Assembly: GCA_030430125.1 (NCBI GenBank)
Contig: JAUIGA010000174.1
Location: 1 to 7,164 of the forward strand
Direction: 5' to 3'
From: Chloroflexia bacterium
GTDB taxonomy: Bacteria; Chloroflexota; Chloroflexia; Thermomicrobiales; UBA6265
Length of the DNA stretch: 7,164 nucleotides
In this document: in pieces, positions 1 through 5,386 of the stretch
Position numbering within the stretch: the stretch's first letter is position 1
Layout: every line of letters begins with the position of its first letter
Translations under genes and position numbers: made by a program
The notes under the pieces: model-generated
Databases searched by the model: none
Seen by the model: the letters and a program-made list of their open reading frames with translations, nothing else
What the model was told of the DNA's origin: nothing

Positions 1-546
1 ATATCGACGTCGCCTGATGCGGCACGTGGAGCGGGTGGTGACTTGTCACCACCCGCTCCGGCACGGTCTGCCATCGCGCTGGTGCGGCCTGTCAGCGCAC
101 AAAACCCCTACGAACAGGTCGTCGTCACGGATGTGCTGAACGGGCGATCGGGGCCGGGATTGGGATACGACGTCGTGGTCACCTACACGGAGGGCACGCA
201 GCTGGAGGTATCCCCGGAGGCGATCGAGTATGCCGACGGGTATATCTGGCGACTGGTGAACGTGAAGCCGGGACCGGTGTGGGTGGCCGAGGAGTTCCTG
301 GAGCCGGTTGGCGACGGTGATCCCGATCCGGATACGCTCGAAGTCGTGGATGGGCCGCTCAATATGCGTGCGCCAGCAGGGCTCGCTGGGTGGGTACTGA
401 CTCAACTGCCGACCGGAATGGTGATCCGGATCGATCCGGCGACCGAGATCGTTGAGATTGATGGCTACACCTGGGCGGCCGGCTGGGCGGACGATCCCGA
501 CAGCACCTGGAGGTGGGTCGCGATGGAGTTCTGTCGCTTCAGGTAG
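1..546 (+). CDS. Bacterial SH3 (SH3b) two-repeat protein, probably exported; 5' end unresolved
   Basis: The reading frame is open from base 1 to the TAG at 544-546. It has no ATG; the only in-frame candidate starts are TTG at 43 and GTG at 82, neither with a convincing ribosome site. Counting from TTG 43, residues about 26-88 form one SH3b repeat (LNGRSGPGLGYDVV, then Gly-Thr and a Trp-Val ending) and about 98-165 a second (LNMRAPAG, then GYTW and WRWVAMEF). The signature LN-x-R-(S/A) starts both. SH3b repeats usually bind cell wall or matrix and often accompany hydrolase domains, but none is visible here. The segment ending in Val-Ser-Ala before Gln-Asn could be a signal-peptide cleavage region, though it is too weakly hydrophobic to be a full signal peptide. 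Either the gene continues upstream of the window or it is 5'-damaged. The repeat identity is fairly sure; the exact role is unknown. Confidence 0.62.
   Translation: MSTSPDAARGAGGDLSPPAPARSAIALVRPVSAQNPYEQVVVTDVLNGRSGPGLGYDVVVTYTEGTQLEVSPEAIEYADGYIWRLVNVKPGPVWVAEEFLEPVGDGDPDPDTLEVVDGPLNMRAPAGLAGWVLTQLPTGMVIRIDPATEIVEIDGYTWAAGWADDPDSTWRWVAMEFCRFR
28..59. terminator. Perfect 15-bp hairpin, possible terminator of an upstream gene
   Basis: Arms GGAGCGGGTGGTGAC (28-42) and GTCACCACCCGCTCC (45-59) are exact reverse complements around a 2-base TT loop. In frame 3 a TGA lies at 15-17, so a gene from outside the window could end there and use this hairpin as its terminator. There is no T-run after it, but the other hairpins that follow stop codons in this window also lack one. 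The open SH3b frame runs straight through it, so it could instead be a structured coding segment. Confidence 0.5.
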
Positions 547-565
547 TCAGGTGCTCCCACCGTCA

Positions 566-600
566 CCGGGCGTGGCCTCCGGAAAGGAGGCCACGCCCGG
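566..600. terminator. Hairpin terminator shared by convergent SH3b and MFS genes
   Basis: Arms CCGGGCGTGGCCTCC (566-580) and GGAGGCCACGCCCGG (586-600) pair perfectly over 15 bp with loop GGAAA. It begins 20 bases after the SH3b stop and, read on the minus strand, lies 48 bases after the MFS stop at 648. Its symmetry would let it serve both convergent genes. There is no U-tract on either side, so intrinsic termination would rely on the stem alone or on Rho. Confidence 0.75.
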
Positions 601-647
601 CTTGTGCGCGGGTAGGACATGACCAGAGAGCCCCACTGATGCCGCCG

Positions 648-1934
648 CTACGCCGGTTCCTCGACCGGGAGCGACTCCGTATCGTCGGCGTGGTCCCGCA
701 GGTGTGACGCTCGCTGATAGATCGCCGCGGCAGGTGCGAACACGATCGCCGTGCCGATCAGTGCGGCGGTCACGCCGAATCGGCTGCCGATCGCGCCAAG
801 CGGGGGCCCGCCGCCGATCTCGCCGAGGGAGGCGACCTGCTCACGGAACGAGATCACCGTGGCCCGGGTGCGTGGCTCGATGTTGCGGTTCAACCACGCC
901 GCGCCGACCGGGTAGGTAACGCTGCCCAGCAGGTTCCGCACCCAGAGCGCCCCGAGCGCCAACCAGAGCCATCCGGCGAGCGCGAACAGCACCGTCATCG
1001 CCACCCTGCCGGCGGCGAGGCTGGCGAGCAGTCGCGTTGGGGTGCCGGCGCCGAGCGCCTCCGGGTGGAAGCGTTTGAGGGCCTCCGCGGCGGCGAGCGA
1101 GAGGACCATGCCCACCAGCGTGATCGCGCCGAAGGCGAGGACGAGGTCGCTGTCGCCCGGCAAATCCGGGAAGGCAAAGGTGTCGATCAGGTGTTTGGTC
1201 CAGAGCCGATCGAAGGCCTCGCTGGAGAAGCCGACGAGGAAGCTGGTCAGCAGCAGCACCCGCACCACTGGCCGCGACCGGGCGATGGCAAGGCCATCAC
1301 GCGCGATCTCGCTCATGTGGTGCCAGGTCGAGCGGTCCTCCTTCGAGGTTGGGTGAAAGCTCGTTTCCGGCATGATCCGGAGCAGCACCGCCGCGAGTAC
1401 GAGGTAGCCGATGCCGCCCAGCACGATGGGGAGCTGGATCGTGACCATCCCGAGCGCGGTTCCGATCAGGACACCGGCGATCGAGCCGATGAGCCCGGCC
1501 TGGTTGCCGCGCAGCAGCACGTGACCGACGTCATCCTCGCCGACCTCGTCGGTGATCCACGCCTCGGTGGCGCCGCTGGTGAAGGTGTAGCCGATGCCCC
1601 ACAGCACCTGGGCGAGGAGGATGGCCGCGAAGACGGGAAAACTGCCTTCCACGATGAACCCGACACCGATCAGGGCGTTGCCGATCAGGATCGAGCGGCG
1701 GCGGCTGACGAGGTCGGCGACGACGCCGGTGGGGATCTCGAACAGCACGATCACGGTTTCCAGCGTGGTGCCGACCAGGACGAGCTGGAGCGGTGACATG
1801 CCGACGGTTTCGACGTGGTAGAGCAGGTTGACCGTGACGATCATGAAGAAGAACAGGGACCCGGCACCGCTCAGCAGCAGGTAGGTGGCGACGGCCGCGC
1901 GTCTCGCGTCGTGGCCGGGAGGTGCATCAGGCAC
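648..1934 (-). CDS. MFS transporter, 12 TM, drug-efflux-like
   Basis: This 428-aa inner-membrane carrier is of Major Facilitator Superfamily type. About twelve hydrophobic segments are visible in two groups of six (first near residues 15-39, last near 385-406), separated by a polar central loop at about 190-222. MFS motif A appears between TM2 and TM3 as GVVADLVSRRR (residues 70-80). A Gly/Pro-rich stretch GEIGGGPPLG (371-380) precedes the last helices. The acidic EAWITDEVGEDD segment (124-135) follows TM4. Such carriers exchange a small substrate against protons; the substrate cannot be read from the sequence, and efflux is inferred from overall resemblance. The start is GTG at 1932-1934, with GGAG about 11 bases upstream. 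The short charged C-terminal tail (DDTESLPVEEPA) is cytoplasmic. The gene is divergent from the secreted paralog at 2290 and convergent with the SH3b gene. Confidence 0.88.
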   Translation of the reverse strand: MPDAPPGHDARRAAVATYLLLSGAGSLFFFMIVTVNLLYHVETVGMSPLQLVLVGTTLETVIVLFEIPTGVVADLVSRRRSILIGNALIGVGFIVEGSFPVFAAILLAQVLWGIGYTFTSGATEAWITDEVGEDDVGHVLLRGNQAGLIGSIAGVLIGTALGMVTIQLPIVLGGIGYLVLAAVLLRIMPETSFHPTSKEDRSTWHHMSEIARDGLAIARSRPVVRVLLLTSFLVGFSSEAFDRLWTKHLIDTFAFPDLPGDSDLVLAFGAITLVGMVLSLAAAEALKRFHPEALGAGTPTRLLASLAAGRVAMTVLFALAGWLWLALGALWVRNLLGSVTYPVGAAWLNRNIEPRTRATVISFREQVASLGEIGGGPPLGAIGSRFGVTAALIGTAIVFAPAAAIYQRASHLRDHADDTESLPVEEPA

Positions 1935-1957
1935 GGTGGCTTGCGCTCCGAGGGTGG

Positions 1958-1972
1958 TGTGTCAGGGACACA
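1958..1972. promoter_or_regulatory. Inverted repeat TGTGTC-N3-GACACA upstream of MFS start
   Basis: TGTGTC (1958-1963) and GACACA (1967-1972) form a perfect 6-3-6 dyad 24-38 bases upstream of the MFS start codon. This size and place would suit a dimeric repressor or a small leader stem. The right half also takes part in the larger element at 1965-2026, so the two structures would be mutually exclusive as RNA. Binding by a regulator is speculation. Confidence 0.35.
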
Positions 1973-2026
1973 TGTACCATCGCCGCAGGGTATCCCGCAG
2001 CGGATTCGATGGATGTGTCGTGTCCC
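1965..2026 (-). promoter_or_regulatory. Extended dyad/RNA hairpin in the MFS leader
   Basis: Three nested complementary arms are visible: GGGACAC (1965-1971) with GTGTCCC (2020-2026); CCATCG (1977-1982) with CGATGG (2007-2012); and CCGC (1983-1986) with GCGG (2000-2003). Internal loops lie between the outer arms, and a small GGG/CCC pairing lies at the tip. If the minus-strand promoter candidate near 2145-2173 is real, this sits in a leader of about 200 bases upstream of the MFS GTG. A second GC-rich dyad, CCCGGC (2032-2037) with GCCGGG (2062-2067), lies just before it in the transcript. I do not recognise a known riboswitch. It may be a cis-regulatory RNA or a composite operator. Confidence 0.35.
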
Positions 2027-2144
2027 GGGAACCCGGCCGGAGGCGCTCGCCGAGGCGGCTAGCCGGGGAGGGTGGGGGACACGCGCATGGTGGTGACTGG
2101 CATTGGTGGCCTTCCCCTGCGCGCAATACGGATGTCCTGCCGGC

Positions 2145-2173
2145 AGTATAGCGGGCAGCAGGCCTGGCGTATA
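2145..2173 (-). promoter_or_regulatory. Putative promoter for the MFS gene
   Basis: On the minus strand TATACT (2150-2145) is a near-consensus -10. The hexamer TATACG (2173-2168), 17 bases upstream, is a weak -35. Transcription would begin near 2138 and leave a leader of about 200 bases before the GTG at 1934. The support is a good -10 only. Confidence 0.35.
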
Positions 2174-2184
2174 GATGGTGGCGC

Positions 2185-2214
2185 CTGTCGCACGCCGGGA
2201 AAACCTGCTAGGAT
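2185..2214 (+). promoter_or_regulatory. Putative promoter for the first secreted paralog
   Basis: CTGTCG (2185-2190), an 18-base spacer and TAGGAT (2209-2214) make a weak sigma70-like promoter. Transcription would start near 2221, where a small GACA-C-TGTC dyad lies (2222-2230). The leader to the ATG at 2290 would be about 70 bases. The -10 resembles TAGGGT seen upstream of the flavoprotein gene. Confidence 0.35.
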
Positions 2215-2276
2215 TGTTGTAGACACTGTCCGTACACCGCGACGGTATCGGATCGTGCGATTCGCGTCGTGGTCGG

Positions 2277-2282
2277 AAGGAG
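2277..2282 (+). promoter_or_regulatory. Ribosome-binding site fixing the start at 2290
   Basis: AAGGAG lies 7 bases before ATG 2290. It falls inside any longer reading that starts at GTG 2269, which excludes that start and puts the signal peptide at the true N-terminus. Confidence 0.8.
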
Positions 2283-2289
2283 ATGCAGC

Positions 2290-2979
2290 ATGCGTTGGAC
2301 ACACCATCCTGGACGGGCGCTGTTCGTTGGATTTCTTGCACTGCTCATGATCCCCGGTCTAGCCGGCGCGCAGGGTACGCCGGCTGCGACGCCACAAACA
2401 CCGGAGCCGGCGATTTGGGAAACGCTCGCCGGTGTCGACCAGGCGGTGATGCGGACCTGGGGCGACGTGCCGGAGGGGACACCCGCGCCGGGCGAGGCGC
2501 CCGCCTTCCGGTTCGTGACCGGTTTGGTCGCGCAGTTCGACGGCCCGACCAACGCGGCCGCCGCTGTCGAGCCGATTCGAGACTGGATGCTGGCGTCGCT
2601 GCAGGTCAACCTGGTCGATGTCGAATTGATCGTGGAAGATGTCGAGCTGCCTGATGTTGGCGACTCGGCTTCGGCGGTGACCGCATCGGGCACTGCCGCC
2701 GACCTGCCGCTGACCATCTCGGTCATCGTGGTGCAGCAGGGTGACCGTGTGCTGGCAACCGGCGGTTCGGTGATGGCCGAACAGGATCTGTTGCCCCTGC
2801 TGGCGGGTGTCCTGGATGTGATGCTCGACCGCCAGCCCGGCGGCGACGAACAGCAGGACAATCTCGGGCGGTTTAGCGGTGGGCTGTGGGATATCTTCCC
2901 CGAGGCTGAGGACACGGTGCTGGACGAGATGCGCCGGCAGGGCGACCTGCCGATCTACCAGGCGCCGGACGCGGGATAG
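2290..2979 (+). CDS. Secreted protein of unknown function, GGLWDIFP family, copy 1
   Basis: The protein is 229 aa. Residues 1-28 are a Sec signal peptide: Arg and His residues, hydrophobic core ALFVGFLALLMIPGLAG, and likely cleavage after Ala-Gly-Ala before Gln28. A Thr-Pro/Ala-Pro linker (29-41) and a mixed alpha/beta domain of about 140 residues follow. The C-terminal motif GGLWDIFPEAE is at 197-207. There is no cysteine, so it is not a lipoprotein, and no recognised catalytic motif. The downstream gene (start 3171) codes for a diverged paralog with the same order: signal peptide, Trp at the end of an N-terminal helix, a TAS...LP...QQ segment, then GGLWDIFP. The function is unknown; a periplasmic or surface role is inferred only from the signal peptide. 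It has its own promoter candidate and is closed by the hairpin at 3009-3044. Confidence 0.85.
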   Translation: MRWTHHPGRALFVGFLALLMIPGLAGAQGTPAATPQTPEPAIWETLAGVDQAVMRTWGDVPEGTPAPGEAPAFRFVTGLVAQFDGPTNAAAAVEPIRDWMLASLQVNLVDVELIVEDVELPDVGDSASAVTASGTAADLPLTISVIVVQQGDRVLATGGSVMAEQDLLPLLAGVLDVMLDRQPGGDEQQDNLGRFSGGLWDIFPEAEDTVLDEMRRQGDLPIYQAPDAG

Positions 2980-3008
2980 CAGTCGGCGCAAACCTGCTCA
3001 TGGCGATG

Positions 3009-3044
3009 ATCGTGCGGCCATTCCTTCAGGAATGGCCGCACGAT
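3009..3044 (+). terminator. Hairpin terminator after paralog 1
   Basis: ATCGTGCGGCCATTCC (3009-3024) and GGAATGGCCGCACGAT (3029-3044) pair perfectly over 16 bp with a TTCA loop, 30 bases after the stop codon. The following bases are AT-rich (ATTATG) but are not a T-run. It separates the two paralogs into separate transcripts. Confidence 0.75.
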
Positions 3045-3072
3045 ATTATGTGAAACGAAGCAATGGCATCAC

Positions 3073-3113
3073 CAAGTGTCGCACTTGACACGTGGATCGA
3101 ACAATGTAACGAT
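3073..3113 (+). promoter_or_regulatory. Promoter with palindromic operator candidate for paralog 2
   Basis: A perfect -35 TTGACA lies at 3085-3090, with a poor -10 (AACGAT at 3108-3113, spacer 17). The dyad CAAGTG-TCG-CACTTG (3073-3087) overlaps the -35, and a second nested dyad GTGTC/GACAC (3076-3080, 3087-3091) shares the same centre region. A protein bound here would block the -35, so repression is a reasonable inference. The leader to ATG 3171 would be about 50 bases. Confidence 0.45.
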
Positions 3114-3160
3114 CGACTCATCGGCAACGAGAATGTAGTGATGTGTGGAACCTGGCTCGA

Positions 3161-3170
3161 GGAGAGAGGT
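3161..3170 (+). promoter_or_regulatory. Ribosome-binding site fixing the start at 3171
   Basis: GGAGAGAGGT directly precedes ATG 3171, with GGAG 6 bases from the start codon. The frame is open further upstream to 3063, but that extension would cover the promoter and bury the signal peptide, so 3171 is preferred. Confidence 0.8.
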
Positions 3171-3866
3171 ATGCGACATTTGCGAACCGGAATCGGGATG
3201 CTGCTGGCGACGATGCTCGTCCTGACGACGATTGCGACCGCCGGCGCGGCGCAGCTGGACGGCAGCAGCCCCGGTGATCTCGAAGGGTTGGAGCGCGCGA
3301 TCTCGCGTGCCTGGACCGGGGACATGATGGCCATGGCCGCGTCCATGGGGGAAGGGTCCGATCCATCCGACATCGAGTTCATCATCGGCGTGTCTGCCAA
3401 TGTGCTCGTCTTTTCATCGAGTGATGACGCGGAGGCCGCATTCGACGACACGGTTGCCTTGATCGAGCAGAATGTCTCGGCGAGTGAGACCGAAGGGTTT
3501 CAGTTCGAGGATGCCGATCTTGAGCTCAACGCCAACCAGGCCGTGGCAAGAACGGCCTCGGCGGATCTGGAAGGGTTGCCGGCAACGGTGTTGCTGGCGG
3601 CGACACAGCAGGATGCGACCATCTACGTAGTCATGGGGATATCGATCAATGTCGACACCAGCGGATTGGTGACCGGGATCTCCAATACCCTGCTGGAGAT
3701 GGATGCGGGTGATGGTGAGGAGTCGTTCAAGGCGGAGGGTGGCTCCACCGGCGGGTTGTGGGATATCTTCCCGACCGCCGAGACGCACCCGGCCTTCTTC
3801 GACGGGCTCGAAAACACGAACGATGGGGTGTTGTTCCCCGAGGTTGAGGCAAGCCCGACCTCCTGA
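3171..3866 (+). CDS. Secreted protein of unknown function, GGLWDIFP family, copy 2
   Basis: The protein is 231 aa. Its signal peptide has Arg2/Arg5 and hydrophobic core IGMLLATMLVLTTIATAG, with likely cleavage after Ala-Ala at residue 27, before Gln28. The mature part starts with an acidic helix (LEGLERAISRAW, 38-49) and is strongly acidic throughout. The motif GGLWDIFPTAE is at 194-204, near the C-terminus as in the upstream paralog. The aligned landmarks are LEGLERAISRAW with ETLAGVDQAVMRTW, TAS-x-LP-x-T-x-QQ in the middle, and GGLWDIFP-x-AE. Overall identity looks low, so the duplication is old or the pair is under diversifying change. Nucleotide identity is obvious only around the WDIF codons (2884-2899 and 3756-3771). 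There is no Cys and no metal-site pattern that I can name. It is probably exported and soluble. Function unknown. Confidence 0.85.
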   Translation: MRHLRTGIGMLLATMLVLTTIATAGAAQLDGSSPGDLEGLERAISRAWTGDMMAMAASMGEGSDPSDIEFIIGVSANVLVFSSSDDAEAAFDDTVALIEQNVSASETEGFQFEDADLELNANQAVARTASADLEGLPATVLLAATQQDATIYVVMGISINVDTSGLVTGISNTLLEMDAGDGEESFKAEGGSTGGLWDIFPTAETHPAFFDGLENTNDGVLFPEVEASPTS

Positions 3867-3876
3867 GGACAAGCGT

Positions 3877-3908
3877 GGTTCCGGGGCACGTTGCCGCCGC
3901 CCGGAACC
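3877..3908 (+). terminator. First of two hairpins after paralog 2
   Basis: GGTTCCGGG (3877-3885) pairs with CCCGGAACC (3900-3908) across a 14-base loop, 10 bases after the stop. It has a shorter stem and a larger loop than the next hairpin, so it may act with it as a tandem terminator. Confidence 0.5.
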
Positions 3909-3922
3909 CGAGCCGTCGGCAA

Positions 3923-3956
3923 GAATGACCCCGGTGCCAAGGCGCCGGGGTCATTC
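3923..3956 (+). terminator. Second, stronger hairpin terminator after paralog 2
   Basis: GAATGACCCCGGTGCC (3923-3938) and GGCGCCGGGGTCATTC (3941-3956) pair over 16 bp with one T-G wobble and an AA loop. No T-run follows. It resembles the other long short-loop hairpins at 28-59, 566-600 and 3009-3044. Confidence 0.72.
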
Positions 3957-3966
3957 GGCTTGTGGG

Positions 3967-4002
3967 ACGAGGCGATACCTCGTGCCCCGGGCGAGTCGCC
4001 CG
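3967..4002. other. Two small adjacent hairpins between terminator and tyrosinase promoter
   Basis: ACGAGG (3967-3972) pairs with CCTCGT (3978-3983), and CGGGCG (3988-3993) with CGCCCG (3997-4002). They lie after the terminator and before the tyrosinase promoter. The rest of 3867-4151 has no gene. These could add to termination or be chance GC-rich pairing. Confidence 0.3.
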
Positions 4003-4032
4003 CAGGCTATCGGCCGGTGTATATCCTTCTGC

Positions 4033-4062
4033 TTGCCATATGTCGATAACGCGTCATATGAT
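4033..4062 (+). promoter_or_regulatory. Sigma70-like promoter for tyrosinase
   Basis: TTGCCA (4033-4038), an 18-base spacer and TATGAT (4057-4062) form the best promoter match in the window. Two CATATG palindromes (4037-4042 and 4055-4060) flank the spacer and could bind a regulator. Transcription would start near 4069, with a leader of about 80 bases that includes a 5-bp stem CACGC/GCGTG (4091-4104). Confidence 0.6.
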
Positions 4063-4151
4063 GGCCGTACGGGACCCTGGATGAATGACACACGCTTGTG
4101 CGTGGACGGCGACGAACGACGGCACGGCGAGCGAAGAGAGCGGGTGTTGAC

Positions 4152-5363
4152 ATGGACTCACCACGGTTCGAATCCTTCGCGCGATCCCTGGCCGCGCGGA
4201 TGACCCGGCGACATGCCGCTGGGGCCGTTGCCGGTTCTCTTTTGGCGGCGATGGGAGGGACCCGTGCAACGCTGGCTCAGCATGCGACGCCAGCGCCAGT
4301 GCCTGAGCCGGGCGCGACACCGGTCAACGGTGAGCTTGCGGTCCGCAGGAATGGCAAGGATCTCAGCGCTGACGAACGGCGAGCCTTCGTCGATGCGGTG
4401 CTGGCGACGAAGGAGAAGCCGTCGTCGTGGGCGCCGGGGTTGAGTGTCTACGATACCTTCGTGCTCTGGCATCGCGACGCCTACGACTGCGCCCTGATGG
4501 CTGCCCATATGGGCCCCGCCTTCTTCCCCTGGCATCGTCAATTCCTGCGCATGTTCGAGCAGGAGCTGCAGGCGATCGAGCCGACCGTCACGCTCCCCTA
4601 CTGGGACTGGACCGTCGACAACACCGCCGACGCCTACCTGTGGGATGAGGATTTTCTCGGCGGCAACGGGAACCCGTCGGAGGGGTTCGCGGTCACGACC
4701 GGTGGCTTCAGCAAGGGAAACTGGGAGATCGCCATCTTCGACTACACCGACAGCCGGCGCATTCCCTACATCGTGCGCGATTTTGGGGCGATGCCATCCG
4801 CGCCGGCGCTGCCCACGCCGGACGACCTCGAGGCGGCGCTCGGTATCCCGACCTATGACGCCGCCCCCTGGAACACGCTTGCGCCAAATGCCAGCAGCTT
4901 CCGCAACTCATTCGAAGGCTGGCACGACTGCGTCGAGGAGTTGTGCGATCCGGACGGCGGCATGTACCCGGTTTGCACGGGACCGCACACGCTGCACAAC
5001 CAGGTACACCTCTGGGTCGCCGGGGAGTTCGCGTTTGCCGCCGAGGGCGCGCGCGAGGGGCGGCGCGGCAACCAGGTCGTTGTGGAGGCCACGCCATCGC
5101 CGGAAACCGACGTCTTCGGCACGATGGCGGCCAATTCCTCGCCCAGCGACCCCGTCTTCTGGCTTCACCACACGAATGTCGACCGGATCTGGAGCGAATG
5201 GATGCGTCGTCACGGCACGCAATACCTGCCGGAGACCGGCGGTCCGGTCGGCCACAACCTCGACGACCCGATGTGGCCCTACTCGCACCTCGGCATGACG
5301 ATCACGCCGCGGATGATGCTGTCCACTCGCGATCTCGGGTACGTGTACGACACCGAGCTGTAG
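4152..5363 (+). CDS. Tat-exported tyrosinase (type-3 copper phenol oxidase)
   Basis: This 403-aa enzyme is expected to oxidise mono- or diphenols to quinones with a binuclear copper centre, as in melanin formation. Residues 1-42 look like a Tat signal: Arg19-Arg20, then the weakly hydrophobic HAAGAVAGSLLAAMGG, with likely cleavage at TLA before Gln43. A Pro/Thr linker follows. CuA ligands are His107 (LWHRD), His119 and His128 (FFPWHRQF). The family motif PYWDW is at 149-153 and FEGW at 254-257. CuB ligands are His282 and His286 (LHNQVHLW) and one of His339/340 in DPVFWLHHTNVDRIW. Asn283, right after the first CuB His, is the residue associated with true tyrosinase activity in bacterial enzymes. 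The chain ends soon after the core, with no C-terminal shielding domain. Cys260, Cys265 and Cys275 form an unusual cluster before CuB. Start ATG 4152 is chosen over a frame extension to 4098 because it gives a normal Tat leader; its ribosome site (GAGAG, 11 bases away) is weak. No MelC1-type caddie gene is nearby. Confidence 0.93.
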   Translation: MDSPRFESFARSLAARMTRRHAAGAVAGSLLAAMGGTRATLAQHATPAPVPEPGATPVNGELAVRRNGKDLSADERRAFVDAVLATKEKPSSWAPGLSVYDTFVLWHRDAYDCALMAAHMGPAFFPWHRQFLRMFEQELQAIEPTVTLPYWDWTVDNTADAYLWDEDFLGGNGNPSEGFAVTTGGFSKGNWEIAIFDYTDSRRIPYIVRDFGAMPSAPALPTPDDLEAALGIPTYDAAPWNTLAPNASSFRNSFEGWHDCVEELCDPDGGMYPVCTGPHTLHNQVHLWVAGEFAFAAEGAREGRRGNQVVVEATPSPETDVFGTMAANSSPSDPVFWLHHTNVDRIWSEWMRRHGTQYLPETGGPVGHNLDDPMWPYSHLGMTITPRMMLSTRDLGYVYDTEL

Positions 5364-5386
5364 CGTGGCAGAGTGTCGGCCGGGGA

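Noticed and set aside
1065..1796. A 243-codon plus-strand frame opposite the MFS gene
   Set aside because: The translation is Asp/Glu/Gly/Arg-rich low complexity, the typical mirror of hydrophobic membrane codons on the other strand.
2040..2140. Resemblance to a cobalamin riboswitch (GGGGAAGG and GCCA-like words on the minus strand)
   Set aside because: The B12-box and the core paired elements cannot be assembled, so the words look like chance matches.
3063..3170. N-terminal extension of paralog 2 to 3063
   Set aside because: It would cover the promoter candidate and place the signal peptide internally; the strong ribosome site is at 3161-3170.
4164..4174. GGTTCGAATCC, identical to a tRNA T-loop consensus
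   Set aside because: The flanks form only three of five T-stem pairs and no acceptor or anticodon arms can be built. It lies in the codons for residues 5-8 of the tyrosinase leader.
4081..4203. Possible leader peptide starting at ATG 4081 and overlapping the tyrosinase start
   Set aside because: There is no ribosome site, the sequence is Arg-rich and unremarkable, and it runs far into the tyrosinase gene.
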